Positions 26,537 through 40,836 are shown, numbered from the stretch's first letter. The stretch: DNA of 64,000 nucleotides from Pseudomonas tumuqii (GCF_013184545.1 NZ_JAAOJA010000005.1:124001-188000), one strand, 5' to 3'. Numbers and translations: made by a program. Notes: generated by a model from the letters alone, not told the origin.

Positions 26537-29335
26537 ATGAGCCAACCATCGACCATTACCAGCGAGCGAGTCGTCACGCTGGGCCCCTACCGGATCTATC
26601 CACACAGACGCCTGGTGCTCGAGATCGACCGGCCCTTGCGTCTTGGCAGCCGTGCGATGGACATCCTGCTGATGCTGCTGGAGAACGCCGGCGCGGTGGT
26701 CGGCAAGGATCAACTGATCGCCCGGGTCTGGCCTGACAGCGTGGTCGAAGAGATCAACTTGCGCGTGCATGTGGCCGCCCTGCGCAAGGCCCTGGGGGAT
26801 GGTCACAGCGGCCAGCGCTACATCATCAACGTACCTCAGCGCGGCTACAGCCTGGTCGCCCCGCTCTCGTGGCAGGAAACTGAAAACGGCACCGATGGCG
26901 TGCAACAGAGCGCGCCGCCAAGCAATCTGCCCCCTCACCTGAGCCGAATAATCGGCCGCGCCGAGGTGGTGTCCAGGCTGGTGAAGCTGGTACGCAAACA
27001 GCGCCTGGTGACCCTCGTGGGACCGGGGGGAATAGGCAAGACCATGGTGGCCCTGCACGTGGCCGAATTGCTCCTGGAGCATTATCCGCAGGGCGTCTAC
27101 CTGCTCGACCTGGCGCCGCTCAACGAGCCCGCGGCGGTGGCCGCGAAACTGGCCGCGACGCTCAAGCTGCCCCGTCACAGTGATGAGCCGGTCGACGATT
27201 TGGCGAACTTCCTGGCCGCTCGGCAAATGCTGCTGGTGCTGGATAACTGCGAACACCTGATCGATGTCATCGCCGTCCTCGCCGACGCCCTGTTGAAGGC
27301 CAGCCCACGCCTGCACATCCTGGCGACCAGTCGCGAAGCCCTGCGCATCGAGGACGAATATGTCCGTCGCATTGGACCTCTGGAATGCCCGCCGCCAGTC
27401 GGCGCCGAGGACCGGGAACAGGCCTTGCGCTTCACCGCCCTGCAGTTGCTGGTGGAGCGCGCCAGGGCCAGCCAGGACGCTTTCGAGTTGACCGACAGCG
27501 AGCTGCCGATCGCCAGTGAGTTGTGCCGCCGCTTGGATGGTATCCCCCTGGCGATCGAGCTGGCCGCGGCGCAGATCGGCAACCTGGGCATGCGCGGCGT
27601 GCTGGCGCAACTCAGCGCCGATTTCCGCTTGCTCCCGCCTGGACGTCGAACCGCCCTGCCGCGCCAGAAAACCCTGTATTCCACGCTGGACTGGAGCCAT
27701 GACCTGCTGACGCCGCGGGACCAGGCCTGCCTGCGCCGCCTCGGCATATTTCGCGGGCGCTTCACGCTCGAGTCGGCCAGCGCCGTGATCGCGGCAAGCG
27801 ATATCGCCGCGGACCAGGTGCCCCAGTCGATAGGCCAACTGGTGGGCAAATCGCTGGTGCAGGTGAAGATAGTGGAGGATCAGGTGTATTACCGCCTGCT
27901 GGAGACCACCCGCACCTATGCCCTGGAGAAATTGCGCCATGCCGGCGAGCTGCCGGCCACCCAGCAGCGTCAGGCGGAAAACTGTTCCACCTTGCTGAGC
28001 CATGCCCATCAGGAGTGGGGAAAAATACCGCGCCAGCGCTGGCTGGATCGTTATGCGTATTGCCTGGATGACCTGCGCAGCGCACTCGACTGGGGGTTCT
28101 CGGCGACCGGGATAGGTGCTCTGGCGGTGCGCCTGACCGTTGCGTCGACGGCGCTGTGGCAAGCGCTATCCCTGTTGAAGGAACATGAACGCTATGTGGG
28201 CAAGGCCCTGGCAGTGCTGCAAGGCCAGGTGGCGCCCTGCCCGCAGCTCGAGTTGGCGCTCCGGCTTGTCCAGGGCAACGCCTGGTACCACACGCAAGGC
28301 GGCAAACCCGCGACGATTGCGGCCTTCGTCATGGCTCGGCAGCTGGCAGAACGATGCAACGACTTCAACGCCGAACTCAACGCCATATCCGGACTCATGG
28401 CCGTCAACCTGAGTAGCGGCCACTATCGGGAGGCTCTGGAGCAGACCCGACACTTCAACAAGCTGTGCCGCCTCGGCCCTGCCGAGCTGGCGCCAAGCGC
28501 GATCCGCCTGCAAGGGCTGGCTGAGCATTTCGCCGGGAATCAGACACTGGCGCGGCGCTTTGCCGAACAAGCGCGGGCCCACCTGAGCCGGGACGAAAGG
28601 CGTAACCACTTCACCCAGGGCTTCGGCGTGCAATATGACCAGGAGGTGGCAGTCCTGACCCTGATGGCGCGAACGCTGTGGCTTCAGGGCTATCCCGAAC
28701 AGGCCTGGCAGATGGCCGATCAAGCCCTGCAGACCGCGCTGCGGATCGACCACGGCACATCGATCTGTTACACGCTTGCCCTCTCTGCCTGGGTTATCGC
28801 CCAGTACAACGGCAACAGTGCAGCGGCCGACAACCTGCTCAGGTTGTTCCACGAGCGCGCCCTGGCGCATAACCTGCGCTTCTTTCACACCTGGGCTCGG
28901 CATTATTCGGCGCTGGCCGGAAGCGAGCATGCGCCGAGCATGGCGGATTACCAGGGATTGATCAGCGATACCCTGGCGACCCTGGACCCACGCTTCGCCG
29001 ATGAGGCCGTACTCGACCGGGCAGCGTCCGGCGAAGCCGGATGGGTCACCGCGGAGATCCTGCGGGTGAAGGCCACCCGCCTGCTTGCCCGGCAGCAGCC
29101 GGATCAGATCGCCGCCGAATGCCTGCTGGCACAGGCCGCCGCTATTGCCCGTCAGCAGGGTGCCCTGGCCTGGGAACTGCGCTGCGCCACGAGTCTGGCG
29201 CAACTGCGGCAGCGGCAAGGTCGCCGCCAGGATGCCTATGTGCTGCTGGCGGCGGTATACGGGCGCTTCAGCGAGGGCTTTGCCACACCCGACCTGCTCA
29301 AGGCCAAACAGCTGCTCGACGAACTGCAGGGATAG
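26537..29335 (+). CDS. Winged-helix / NB-ARC-type ATPase / TPR transcriptional regulator
   Basis: 932 residues. Residues about 15-108 are an OmpR-type winged helix (Trans_reg_C: LRLGSRAMDILLMLLENAG, VWPDSVVEEINLRVHVAALR, INVPQRGYSLV). Residues about 140-440 are an ATPase with Walker A LVGPGGIGKT and LVLDNCEHLID as Walker B. The rest is helical TPR-like repeats. Such proteins act as signal-integrating regulators. AGGAAAGGGC precedes the ATG. It is divergent from the hydrolase cluster, which it probably controls. It converges with a shorter paralogue at 29370. Confidence 0.9.
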   Translation: MSQPSTITSERVVTLGPYRIYPHRRLVLEIDRPLRLGSRAMDILLMLLENAGAVVGKDQLIARVWPDSVVEEINLRVHVAALRKALGDGHSGQRYIINVPQRGYSLVAPLSWQETENGTDGVQQSAPPSNLPPHLSRIIGRAEVVSRLVKLVRKQRLVTLVGPGGIGKTMVALHVAELLLEHYPQGVYLLDLAPLNEPAAVAAKLAATLKLPRHSDEPVDDLANFLAARQMLLVLDNCEHLIDVIAVLADALLKASPRLHILATSREALRIEDEYVRRIGPLECPPPVGAEDREQALRFTALQLLVERARASQDAFELTDSELPIASELCRRLDGIPLAIELAAAQIGNLGMRGVLAQLSADFRLLPPGRRTALPRQKTLYSTLDWSHDLLTPRDQACLRRLGIFRGRFTLESASAVIAASDIAADQVPQSIGQLVGKSLVQVKIVEDQVYYRLLETTRTYALEKLRHAGELPATQQRQAENCSTLLSHAHQEWGKIPRQRWLDRYAYCLDDLRSALDWGFSATGIGALAVRLTVASTALWQALSLLKEHERYVGKALAVLQGQVAPCPQLELALRLVQGNAWYHTQGGKPATIAAFVMARQLAERCNDFNAELNAISGLMAVNLSSGHYREALEQTRHFNKLCRLGPAELAPSAIRLQGLAEHFAGNQTLARRFAEQARAHLSRDERRNHFTQGFGVQYDQEVAVLTLMARTLWLQGYPEQAWQMADQALQTALRIDHGTSICYTLALSAWVIAQYNGNSAAADNLLRLFHERALAHNLRFFHTWARHYSALAGSEHAPSMADYQGLISDTLATLDPRFADEAVLDRAASGEAGWVTAEILRVKATRLLARQQPDQIAAECLLAQAAAIARQQGALAWELRCATSLAQLRQRQGRRQDAYVLLAAVYGRFSEGFATPDLLKAKQLLDELQG

Positions 29336-29369
29336 CGCCTGGCCTGAGTCGCCCTGACGGCCACAGGCA

Positions 29370-30938
29370 TCAAGAGGCGCGGTTCGGTTTGAGCAGGCGC
29401 ATGTCCCGATGCCGGGCATAGCGCTCCCGGACAAGCCGGAACTCATCGCTTTCCTGCAGTTTTTCCAGGGCATAGGCACGGGTGCAATTGAGCAACCGGT
29501 AGTGCACGACTTCATCGCCCATCTCGGCCAACAGCAATGACTTGGCCACCAACTGGATAACCGCATCAAAAATACCGGCGCTGCCCACAGCCTTGCAGGC
29601 GATGACGCTGATGGCCTGATCCAGGGTGACGGCCACCTTGAACAGTGCGAACCGTTGCAGCACGAACTGTTCGATCGGGGTCAGTAGCGCATAGCTCCAG
29701 TCCAGCGAAGCCCGCAGCGACTGCTGTCGGGCCAGGGCAGTGCGTTGCCCCTGCATCGACAGCAGAAAGGCGCCCGCCAATTGCGCGCGCAAGCCCTCCA
29801 GACCAAACGCATCGACCCGTGCAGCAGCCAACTCGATTGCCAGGGGAGAACCATCCAGACGCCGACAGATACCCACGACCAGCGGTACATCCCGGTCGCG
29901 CAGGCTGAAGCTCTCCTGGTGGGAGGCCACACGACTGACGAACAGCTGCAGCGCCGAATAGGTCAAGGCATCCGCTGCGCTCAACTGGGCCGAGTCCGCG
30001 GGAAGGGTCAGCGGCATCAGGCGCTGCACACACTCGCCCTCGGCCAGCAACGGCTCGCGGCTGGTGGCCAGAATCGACAGGCGCGGGGCGGCCTTGAGCA
30101 AGTGCTCGACCAGAGTGGCGCAGGCATCGATCAGGTGCTCGCAATTGTCCAGCAGCAACAGCAGGTGGCGCGACCGCAGATAGTCGCCGATACAGGTGAC
30201 GGGATCCCGAGCGGGAACGCTCAGGCCGAGTGCACCGGCCACCCTGGCCGCTACCAGCGCCGGATCGGCCAGCGCAGCAAGATCGATGAAGACAACCCCA
30301 TCTTCGTAGCATTCCGCCAGCACTTCGGCCGCCCGCACGGCCACCGCTGTCTTGCCCATGCCGCCAGCGGCGACCAGCGTCATCAGGCGTCGAGCCGGCA
30401 ATTGCCGGACCAGCAGAGCCACAATCGGATCACGGCCTTCGATCCGGGACAGCCGGGCCGGCAGCGTTGGGCCGGGCCCTGCGGCCCGCCGGGGTAGATC
30501 AGCAACCTCTGCTTCACGCGACTGCACATCGGCAACGAAGGAATAACCCCGCTGGGGGATATTGACGATGTAGCGCTGGCCGTCCCGCCCATCGCCGAGC
30601 GCCCGGCGCAAGGCGGCAATATGCACCCGCAGGTTGATCTCTTCGACCACCGTTGCGGGCCATACATGTGCAATGATGGCCGCCTTGCTCACCACGGTGC
30701 CGGCGTTCGTCACCAGCAGGTGCAGGATATCCAGCGCCTTGCTGCCGACGCGCAGCGGCCTACCACCATCCAATACCAGGCGGCGCTGCACGTAATAGCA
30801 GAACGAACCGAATTGCAGTATTTCTTCGGCCTGAATGCTTCTGAATGTGTTCATGCGCACGAAGCGCTGCGATCGCCGATCCCGCCCGACGTCGAGCGCC
30901 ACTCCATCTTGAGGATTCCTGGCTATCGTCCCAGACAT
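29370..30938 (-). CDS. Winged-helix / ATPase regulator, short paralogue without TPR region
   Basis: 522 residues, clearly related to its neighbour: Trans_reg_C domain (VGSKALDILHLLVTNAG, VWPATVVEEINLRVHIAALR, NIPQRGYSFV), ATPase with LDNCEHLIDACATLV. The Walker A reads VAAGGMGKT, with the first glycine changed to alanine compared with VGPGGIGKT in the neighbour. The protein ends soon after the ALEKLQ segment and lacks the TPR-like half. Its start is uncertain: ATG at 30938, or MNTFRSIQAEE at 30854. The two paralogues stop 34 bp apart, so they converge. Confidence 0.88.
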   Translation of the reverse strand: MSGTIARNPQDGVALDVGRDRRSQRFVRMNTFRSIQAEEILQFGSFCYYVQRRLVLDGGRPLRVGSKALDILHLLVTNAGTVVSKAAIIAHVWPATVVEEINLRVHIAALRRALGDGRDGQRYIVNIPQRGYSFVADVQSREAEVADLPRRAAGPGPTLPARLSRIEGRDPIVALLVRQLPARRLMTLVAAGGMGKTAVAVRAAEVLAECYEDGVVFIDLAALADPALVAARVAGALGLSVPARDPVTCIGDYLRSRHLLLLLDNCEHLIDACATLVEHLLKAAPRLSILATSREPLLAEGECVQRLMPLTLPADSAQLSAADALTYSALQLFVSRVASHQESFSLRDRDVPLVVGICRRLDGSPLAIELAAARVDAFGLEGLRAQLAGAFLLSMQGQRTALARQQSLRASLDWSYALLTPIEQFVLQRFALFKVAVTLDQAISVIACKAVGSAGIFDAVIQLVAKSLLLAEMGDEVVHYRLLNCTRAYALEKLQESDEFRLVRERYARHRDMRLLKPNRAS

Positions 30939-31007
30939 CCGCGCGCAGGAAATGCCTATAAGCGGACAGATACGGCCAACCCGCTGCCCGATACGGACAC
31001 CGGAGAA

Positions 31008-31958
31008 CTAGCTGAATTGCCGTCGATATTGGCTCGGCGTCAGCCCCAGCCTTTCGCTGAACAGATAGCGCATATGCCGCACACTGCCGAAGCCACTGCG
31101 GTAAGCCACCGTTTTCAGCGGCAGGTCGCTGGTTTCCAGAAGTCCCCTGGCGCTATCGATTCGCGCACTCTGGACGAACTCCATGGGCGTCATATTCACC
31201 TCGCGGGTAAATATCCGCGCAAAGTGCCGCGAGCTCATGGCCGCCAGGCTGGCCATCCGCTCGACGCTGAACTCCTCGGTCACGTGCTCGAGGACGTAGT
31301 TCTGCACTCTGCTAATCGGCGAGTCCTCCTTGGCCACCGAGGCAACCAAGGGACTGAACTGCATCTGCCCGCCCTGGCGCCTCATCACCACCAACAGCAC
31401 CTTGGCAACGGCCAGGGCTATTTGCTTGCCATGATCCTCGGCGACGATGGACAGGGCCAGATCGATCCCGCTGGTGACGCCGCCCGAGGTAATCAGCGTT
31501 CCGTCTCTGACGAAGATCTGGTCGGTTTCGACCCGGGCGTTGGGAAACCGCTTGGCCAGTCTCTCCGTGTAGTTCCAGTGCGTGGTGACCCGCCGGCCAT
31601 CGAGCAGGCCTGCCTGGCCCAGGATAAAGGCCCCGGTGCAGATCGAGCCCAGGCAGCCAACCTTGGCGGCCACGGTGCGCAACCAGCACTGGAGCCTTGG
31701 ATACACTTCGTTGTAGGCACCCGGCCCACCCGGCACCAACAAGACGTCGTAGGTCCCTGGCGCGTCGTCGATATGCATATCCGCCGTGAGCACGACGCCA
31801 TTGGAGGCGCGCACGCGCAATTCATCCGAGCCGACTGTGGATATCTCATAGCAATCGCCCGGATCGAGGTAGCGATTGGCGATGGAGAAGACCTCCATGG
31901 GCCCGGCCACATCGAGCAGCAACAGGTCCGGGAACAACACGACTGCGACGGTCTTCAT
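31008..31958 (-). CDS. GlxA-family regulator: DJ-1/PfpI domain plus AraC helix-turn-helix
   Basis: 316 residues from MKTVAVVLFPDLLLL. The N-terminal half is a DJ-1/PfpI amidotransferase-like domain (DVLLVPGGPGAYNE, GSICTGAFILGQAGLLDGRR with the nucleophile-position Cys, TSGGVTSGIDLAL). The C-terminal half is an AraC DNA-binding domain (VERMASLAAMSSRHFARIFT, YRSGFGSVRHMRYLFSERLG). This is the usual GlxA regulator layout. An upstream in-frame ATG at 32057 would overlap glmU's spacer and is less likely. Candidate targets are the divergent or adjacent hydrolase genes. Confidence 0.9.
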   Translation of the reverse strand: MKTVAVVLFPDLLLLDVAGPMEVFSIANRYLDPGDCYEISTVGSDELRVRASNGVVLTADMHIDDAPGTYDVLLVPGGPGAYNEVYPRLQCWLRTVAAKVGCLGSICTGAFILGQAGLLDGRRVTTHWNYTERLAKRFPNARVETDQIFVRDGTLITSGGVTSGIDLALSIVAEDHGKQIALAVAKVLLVVMRRQGGQMQFSPLVASVAKEDSPISRVQNYVLEHVTEEFSVERMASLAAMSSRHFARIFTREVNMTPMEFVQSARIDSARGLLETSDLPLKTVAYRSGFGSVRHMRYLFSERLGLTPSQYRRQFS

Positions 31959-32100
31959 GGGCTTCGGTCCGCGCTGATACGAGAGGCCGTAGCTTGCCCC
32001 GGCCCCCCCACAATGATCAACCACAGGCGTCTTGCCGAGGAAGGCAACCCAGGCCATGGCTGGCCTACCAGTCGCCAGGCCGGATCAACCTGCGCCAGGG

Positions 32101-33459
32101 TCACTTCTTGGTCGGGCGCTTCCAGCCGTCGATGTTGCGCTGCGTGGCGCGTGCGACCGCCAGGGTGTTGGCCGGCACATCGCTGGTCACCACCGAACCG
32201 GCGCCGGTGGTGGCGCCGTCGCCCAGGGTCACCGGCGCCACCAGCGCGCTGTTGGAGCCGATGAACACGTCCTCGCCGAGCACCGTCTTGAACTTGTTGG
32301 CGCCGTCGTAGTTGCAGGTGATGGTGCCGGCGCCGATATTGCTGCGGGCGCCGATTTCGGCATCGCCCAGGTAGCTCAGGTGCCCGGCCTTGGCGCCTGC
32401 GCCCAGCACGGCATTCTTCAGTTCGACGAAGTTGCCGACATGCGCCTTGGCGCCGAGCACGCTGCCGGGACGCAGGCGAGCGAACGGACCGCAATCGCTG
32501 CCCGCGCCCATTTCGGCACCGTCCAGATGGCTGTTGGCCTTGACCACTGCGCCCTGGCGCAGGGTGCTGTCCTTGATCACGCAGTTCGGGCCGATCTGCA
32601 CACCGTCTTCGATGACCACCCGGCCTTCGAGGATCACGTTGATGTCGATCAGCACGTCGCGGCCTACCGTCACTTCGCCACGCAGGTCGAAACGCGCCGG
32701 ATCGCGCAGGGTCACGCCCTGGACCATCAGGTTGCGCGCGGCGCGCTGCTGGTAATGCCGCTCCAGTTCGGCCAGCTGCATGCGGTCGTTGGCGCCCTGC
32801 ACTTCCATGGCATCCAACGGCTGTTCGGTGGCCACCACCAGGCCATCGGCCACGGCCATGGCGATCACGTCGGTCAGGTAGTACTCGCCCTGGGCATTGC
32901 TGTTGGACAGCCGGCCCAGCCAGTCGCCCAGGCGTTTGCCCGGTACGGCGAGGATGCCGGTGTTGCCTTCGCAGATCTGCCGCTGCTCGGGGGTGGCGTC
33001 CTTGTGCTCGACGATCGCCTTGACCACCCCGGCGCCATCGCGAACGATGCGGCCGTAGCCAGTCGGATCGATGAGGTCGACGGTCAATAGCCCAAGCTGC
33101 TCGGCGCCGACCTGCTCGAGCAGACGCTCGAGGGTGGCGGTCTCGATCAGCGGCACATCGCCATAGAGGATCAGCACGCGCTCGGCGGTCAGCGCGGGCA
33201 GGGCCTGAGCCACGGCATGACCGGTGCCCAGTTGTTCGCTCTGCAGGACGAAGTTCAGGTCATCTGCCGCCAGTCGCTCGCGCACCAGGTCCGCGCCATG
33301 CCCGATCACCACATGGATGCCGGCAGGCGAAAGCTCCCGGGCGCGGTCGATGACGTGGGCGAGCATGGATTTACCGGCGATCGGATGGAGGACTTTCGGC
33401 AAGGCGGAACGCATGCGGGTGCCTTGGCCGGCGGCGAGGATGACGATATCGAGAGACAT
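32101..33459 (-). CDS. glmU: Bifunctional N-acetylglucosamine-1-phosphate uridyltransferase / glucosamine-1-phosphate acetyltransferase
   Basis: 452 residues from [13 protein letters not shown]; upstream in-frame codons are outside the normal start. GlmU acetylates GlcN-1-P and then makes UDP-GlcNAc. The uridyltransferase part shows [38 protein letters not shown] and EGNTGI. The C-terminal left-handed beta-helix hexapeptide region has [20 protein letters not shown] and [14 protein letters not shown]. Length and order are normal. It is downstream of the atp operon on the same strand, after a terminator. Confidence 0.98.
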   Translation of the reverse strand: MSLDIVILAAGQGTRMRSALPKVLHPIAGKSMLAHVIDRARELSPAGIHVVIGHGADLVRERLAADDLNFVLQSEQLGTGHAVAQALPALTAERVLILYGDVPLIETATLERLLEQVGAEQLGLLTVDLIDPTGYGRIVRDGAGVVKAIVEHKDATPEQRQICEGNTGILAVPGKRLGDWLGRLSNSNAQGEYYLTDVIAMAVADGLVVATEQPLDAMEVQGANDRMQLAELERHYQQRAARNLMVQGVTLRDPARFDLRGEVTVGRDVLIDINVILEGRVVIEDGVQIGPNCVIKDSTLRQGAVVKANSHLDGAEMGAGSDCGPFARLRPGSVLGAKAHVGNFVELKNAVLGAGAKAGHLSYLGDAEIGARSNIGAGTITCNYDGANKFKTVLGEDVFIGSNSALVAPVTLGDGATTGAGSVVTSDVPANTLAVARATQRNIDGWKRPTKK

Positions 33460-33493
33460 AGGCAGACACTGATCCAGAAAATGCGGACAAAGA

Positions 33494-33519
33494 AAAAGGG
33501 TAGCCAAGGCTACCCTTTT
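33494..33519 (-). terminator. Rho-independent terminator after atpC
   Basis: Hairpin AAAAGGGTAGCC/GGCTACCCTTTT with a 2 bp spacer and flanking A/T runs, 28 bp after the atpC stop codon and before glmU. It closes the atp operon. Confidence 0.9.
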
Positions 33520-33546
33520 ACTGACTTGCAATGAAGTAGAACGGTA

Positions 33547-33975
33547 TCAGCTACCGCCGTACTTCTTGCGCAGCTGCTGGACGGTGCGCAGCTGAGCTGC
33601 GGCCTCGGCCAGACGAGCGGCGGCGGAACCGTAGTCGAACTCAGCGCCTTTTTCATGCAGGGCCTTCTCGGCAGCCTTGACGGCTTCCTGAGCAGAGGCT
33701 TCGTCGAGGTCGGCAGCACGCTGCACGGTATCGGCCAAAACCTTGATCATGTTCGGCTGCACTTCAAGAAAGCCGCCGGAGATGTAATACACCTCGGCTT
33801 CGCCACCTTGCTTGATCAGGCGAATCGGACCCGGTTTGAGGTCGGTGATCAGCGGCGCGTGGCCTGGAGCGATACCCATATCACCCAGGTTGCCGTGCGC
33901 AATCACCATCTCGACCAGACCGGAGAAAATCTCGCCTTCTGCGCTGACGATGTCGCAATGGACTGTCATAGCCAT
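33547..33975 (-). CDS. atpC: ATP synthase F1 subunit epsilon
   Basis: 142 residues from [17 protein letters not shown] with GAGGTTAGAA upstream. Epsilon couples the rotor to ATP hydrolysis control. The N-terminal beta sandwich contains [21 protein letters not shown] and [13 protein letters not shown], followed by the helical C-terminal hairpin rich in A and E. The gene is the last of the atp operon. The 180 bp before it is a little long for an operon spacer but has no promoter that I can support. Confidence 0.96.
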   Translation of the reverse strand: MAMTVHCDIVSAEGEIFSGLVEMVIAHGNLGDMGIAPGHAPLITDLKPGPIRLIKQGGEAEVYYISGGFLEVQPNMIKVLADTVQRAADLDEASAQEAVKAAEKALHEKGAEFDYGSAAARLAEAAAQLRTVQQLRKKYGGS

Positions 33976-34158
33976 TTCTAACCTCACGTATCGGTCATTT
34001 GAACGATAATGCGCTCGACTATGCTGCGTTGAAAGCCGGCTCAAAATGCTCATTTACCAGAGCAAACTGCGCTTTTTCACCGGTTTTCGCCTTGCCTAGC
34101 CTTCACTCGCTACGCGTTCAACCAGACCGTCAGCGCCCGTCTCCGGGCGCACGGGTGA

Positions 34159-35565
<1,407 letters not shown>

Positions 35566-36426
35566 TCAGACCGCGGCAGCGCCGCCAACGATTTCCGAGA
35601 TCTCTTGGGTGATCGCCGCCTGACGCGCCTTGTTGTAGATCAGCTGCAAATCGCTGATCAGATCACCGGCGTTGTCGGTAGCGTTCTTCATCGCGATCAT
35701 CCGCGCCGCTTGTTCAGCCGCGTTGTTCTCGACCACCGCCTGGTACACCTGCGACTCCACGTAGCGCACCATCAAGCCGTCCAGCAGCTCCTTGGCATCG
35801 GGTTCATAGAGATAGTCCCAGTGATGCTTGAGCTTTTGATCCGAATCAGCGACCAGGGGAATCAACTGTTCCACTGTCGGCTGTTGCGTCATGGTGTTGA
35901 TGAACTTGTTCGAGACCACGGACAAACGGTCGATACGACCATTGAGGTATGCATCGAGCATGACCTTGACGCTACCGATCAGATCGTTGATCGACGGTTC
36001 CTCGCCCAGGTGGCTGATCGCAGCAACGACATTGCCGCCAAAGCTGCGGAAGAAAGCCGCACCCTTGCCACCAATCACGCAGAGGTCGATCTCTACACCC
36101 TGTTCGCGGTTTACCACCATGTCCTTGACCAGGGCCTTGAACAGGTTGGTATTGAGGCCACCACACAAGCCGCGGTCACTGCTCACCACCACATAACCGA
36201 CGCGCTTTACTTCACGCTCGATCATGAAGGGATGACGGTATTCCGGGTTGGCGTTGGCCAGATGACCAATCACCTGGCGGATGCGCTCCGCGTAAGGACG
36301 GCTGGCAGACATGCGCATTTGAGCCTTGCGCATCTTGCTGACAGCTACCTTTTCCATGGCGCTGGTGATCTTTTGCGTGCTTTTGATGCTCGCAATCTTG
36401 CTGCGAATCTCTTTTGCGCCTGCCAT
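35566..36426 (-). CDS. atpG: ATP synthase F1 subunit gamma
   Basis: 286 residues forming the central stalk. The N-terminal [20 protein letters not shown] and C-terminal [20 protein letters not shown] are the two conserved coiled-coil ends. [16 protein letters not shown] is the conserved middle. Normal length and normal position between atpA and atpD. Confidence 0.98.
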   Translation of the reverse strand: MAGAKEIRSKIASIKSTQKITSAMEKVAVSKMRKAQMRMSASRPYAERIRQVIGHLANANPEYRHPFMIEREVKRVGYVVVSSDRGLCGGLNTNLFKALVKDMVVNREQGVEIDLCVIGGKGAAFFRSFGGNVVAAISHLGEEPSINDLIGSVKVMLDAYLNGRIDRLSVVSNKFINTMTQQPTVEQLIPLVADSDQKLKHHWDYLYEPDAKELLDGLMVRYVESQVYQAVVENNAAEQAARMIAMKNATDNAGDLISDLQLIYNKARQAAITQEISEIVGGAAAV

Positions 36427-36476
36427 TTGACACCTATCGGGTTAGCAGGCGGAGGTCATCAGACCTCCGCTGCGGC

Positions 36477-38021
36477 TTACCAGGTTTGGGTGGCCTTGAA
36501 CTTCTCGATACCGGCTTTCAGGCCAGCGTCGATTTCGTCATTGAAGTCACCCTTCACGTTGATCTTCGCCATCAAGTCGGCGTGATCGCGGTTGAAGTAA
36601 GCAATCAGAGCTTGTTCGAAGCTGCCGATTTTTGCGATTTCGATGTCCTGCAGGTAGCCACGCTCGGCCGAGTACAGGGACAGCGACATGTCGGCGATGG
36701 ACATCGGCGCGTATTGCTTCTGCTTCATCAGCTCGGTAACGCGCTGACCATGCTCGAGCTGCTTGCGGGTGGCTTCGTCCAGGTCGGAGGCGAACTGGGC
36801 GAAAGCCGCCAGTTCACGGTACTGAGCCAGAGCGGTACGGATACCACCGGAAAGCTTCTTGATGATCTTGGTCTGAGCGGCACCACCTACGCGGGAAACC
36901 GAGACACCGGCGTTCACTGCCGGACGGATGCCGGAGTTGAACATGGCCGATTCCAGGAAGATCTGACCGTCGGTGATCGAGATCACGTTGGTCGGAACGA
37001 ACGCGGAAACGTCGCCAGCCTGGGTTTCGATGATCGGCAGAGCGGTCAGGGAACCGGTCTTGCCAGTCACGGCACCATTGGTGAACTTCTCGACATACTC
37101 TTCGGAAACACGCGAGGCGCGCTCCAGCAGACGGCTGTGGAGATAGAACACGTCGCCCGGGTAGGCTTCACGGCCTGGCGGACGGCGCAGCAGCAGGGAA
37201 ATCTGGCGGTACGCCACTGCTTGCTTGGACAGATCGTCATAGACGATCAGCGCGTCTTCGCCGCGGTCGCGGAAGTACTCGCCCATGGTGCAACCGGAGT
37301 ACGGTGCGATGAATTGCAGCGCAGCGGATTCGGAAGCACTGGCGGCAACGATGATGGTGTTAGCCAGGGCACCGTTTTCTTCCAGCTTGCGTACTACGTT
37401 GGCGATGGTCGATTGCTTCTGACCGATTGCCACGTAGACGCACTTAATGCCGCTGTTCTTCTGGTTGATGATGGCATCGATCGCCAGAGCGGTTTTACCG
37501 ATCTGACGGTCGCCAATGATCAGTTCGCGCTGGCCACGGCCAACCGGGATCATGGCGTCGACGGCCTTGTAACCGGTTTGCACCGGCTGGTCGACCGACT
37601 TACGCCAGATCACGCCCGGTGCAACCTTCTCAACCGCGTCACTGAGGACGTTGTTCAGAGGGCCTTTACCGTCAACCGGGTTACCCAGGGCATCGACCAC
37701 GCGACCCAGCAGTTCCGGACCTACCGGTACTTCGAGGATGCGGCCGGTGCACTTGGCGCTCATGCCTTCAGCCAACGACTGATAGGCACCGAGAACCACG
37801 GCGCCGACAGAGTCGCGCTCGAGGTTCATCGCCATGCCGTAGACGGCACCCGGGAACTCGATCATTTCGCCGTACATTACGTCGGCCAGACCATGGATCC
37901 GCACGATACCGTCGGACACGCTGACGACTGTGCCTTCGTTACGGGCTTGCGAGGCGACATCGAGTTTCTCGATACGCCCCTTGATGATTTCACTTATTTC
38001 GGAAGGATTGAGTTGCTGCAT
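36477..38021 (-). CDS. atpA: ATP synthase F1 subunit alpha
   Basis: 514 residues. The non-catalytic nucleotide-binding subunit with Walker [30 protein letters not shown], and [20 protein letters not shown] near the end of the core. The N-terminus [18 protein letters not shown] is the usual delta-binding segment. Normal length and place. Confidence 0.98.
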   Translation of the reverse strand: MQQLNPSEISEIIKGRIEKLDVASQARNEGTVVSVSDGIVRIHGLADVMYGEMIEFPGAVYGMAMNLERDSVGAVVLGAYQSLAEGMSAKCTGRILEVPVGPELLGRVVDALGNPVDGKGPLNNVLSDAVEKVAPGVIWRKSVDQPVQTGYKAVDAMIPVGRGQRELIIGDRQIGKTALAIDAIINQKNSGIKCVYVAIGQKQSTIANVVRKLEENGALANTIIVAASASESAALQFIAPYSGCTMGEYFRDRGEDALIVYDDLSKQAVAYRQISLLLRRPPGREAYPGDVFYLHSRLLERASRVSEEYVEKFTNGAVTGKTGSLTALPIIETQAGDVSAFVPTNVISITDGQIFLESAMFNSGIRPAVNAGVSVSRVGGAAQTKIIKKLSGGIRTALAQYRELAAFAQFASDLDEATRKQLEHGQRVTELMKQKQYAPMSIADMSLSLYSAERGYLQDIEIAKIGSFEQALIAYFNRDHADLMAKINVKGDFNDEIDAGLKAGIEKFKATQTW

Positions 38022-38042
38022 AGCTCTGCTGCCCCTTCAAAC

Positions 38043-38579
38043 TCAAGATTTCAATGCTTCGGCCAGCTTCGCGATCTTGCCGCGAACTGAGCCATCGATT
38101 ACCAGGTCGCCGGCGCGGATCACGACACCACCTATCAGGCTGGCATCCTCCGTAGCATGCAGGCGCACTTCCCGGCCGAGCCGTGCACTGAGAACCTTGG
38201 CGAGTTTGTCTTGCTGTTCATCGCTCAATGCGAAGGCACTGGTGACATCCACGTCGACCGATTTTTCCTGTTCGGCTTTATACAGCTCGAACAGATCGGC
38301 GATCTCCGGCAACAGGGCCAGACGATCATTTTCGGCGACGATATGGATGAAATTGCGTACCTGGGCGTCGAACTTGTCACCACACACCTCGCTGAAGGTG
38401 GTGGACTTATCTGTACTCGTCAGACGCGGAGCCGTGAGCATGCGCTGGATGGTGTCGTCTTGCGACACCTCAGCGGCCAGGCCAAGCATGGCTGACCAAG
38501 AGGCCAGTTGCTGGTGGGCCTGGGCATACTCGAAAGCAGCCTTGGCGTAAGGTCGGGCCAGCGTGGTCAGTTCTGCCAT
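38043..38579 (-). CDS. atpH: ATP synthase F1 subunit delta
   Basis: 178 residues. The peripheral-stalk OSCP-like subunit, with N-terminal [13 protein letters not shown] and C-terminal [20 protein letters not shown] characteristic of delta. Standard position between atpF and atpA with short spacers. Confidence 0.97.
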   Translation of the reverse strand: MAELTTLARPYAKAAFEYAQAHQQLASWSAMLGLAAEVSQDDTIQRMLTAPRLTSTDKSTTFSEVCGDKFDAQVRNFIHIVAENDRLALLPEIADLFELYKAEQEKSVDVDVTSAFALSDEQQDKLAKVLSARLGREVRLHATEDASLIGGVVIRAGDLVIDGSVRGKIAKLAEALKS

Positions 38580-38593
38580 GATCGCGCCCTCGC

Positions 38594-39064
38594 TTAAATT
38601 TCGGCTGCCAGTTTGGAAACCAGCTCCGCATGCGCGTTTTGGTCGATGGATGCGCCCAGGATCTTCTCGGCACCGCTGACGGCCAGGCTACCCAATTGGG
38701 CGCGCAGCATGTCTTTGACGCTGTTCAGTTCCTGTTCGATCTCGGCCTGAGCCTGAGCCTTCACGCGGTCAGCTTCGACACGGGCCTGTTCACGGGCTTC
38801 GTCGACGATCTGGGTTCCACGTTTCTTGGCTTGCTCAATGATTTCGGCTGCTTGGCCTTTGGCGTCGCGCAGTTGTTGAGCCACTTTTTCATGGGCCAAC
38901 TCCAGGTCACGAGCCGCACGGCTGGCAGCGTCCAGTCCATCTGCAATCTTCTTTTGACGATCCTGCAAAGCCGTAATGACCGGAGGCCATACGAACTTCA
39001 TGCAGAACAGCACGAAGATGAAGAAGGCAACGGACTGGCCAATCAGGGTTGCATTAATGTTCAC
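38594..39064 (-). CDS. atpF: ATP synthase F0 subunit b
   Basis: 156 residues. One N-terminal membrane helix ([20 protein letters not shown]) and a long charged helix ([20 protein letters not shown]) that dimerises as the peripheral stalk. Ends LVSKLAAEI. Normal length. Confidence 0.97.
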   Translation of the reverse strand: MNINATLIGQSVAFFIFVLFCMKFVWPPVITALQDRQKKIADGLDAASRAARDLELAHEKVAQQLRDAKGQAAEIIEQAKKRGTQIVDEAREQARVEADRVKAQAQAEIEQELNSVKDMLRAQLGSLAVSGAEKILGASIDQNAHAELVSKLAAEI

Positions 39065-39121
39065 GCCAACACCTCGCTCGTTCGTTGTCCGTCAAACCAA
39101 TCCACTCGAATACTCGAGTGA

Positions 39122-39394
<273 letters not shown>

Positions 39395-39544
39395 TTATGT
39401 CGTATTGGTTTAAGGTTTTCTAAGGTAAAGCGGTAAAGCTAAATCATTGCCTGTGTTGCCCTTGCGGGCGTCCACCTTGAGCAGAGCGCAGCCTGATCTG
39501 CCGTTTCCCCGTCGGGGAAGGGCATCAGGATGCGCGTCGCGCGC

Positions 39545-40836
<1,292 letters not shown>

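Noticed and set aside
36414..38090. 558-codon plus-strand frame opposite atpA
   Set aside because: Antisense shadow of atpA; the atp operon order is complete on the minus strand.
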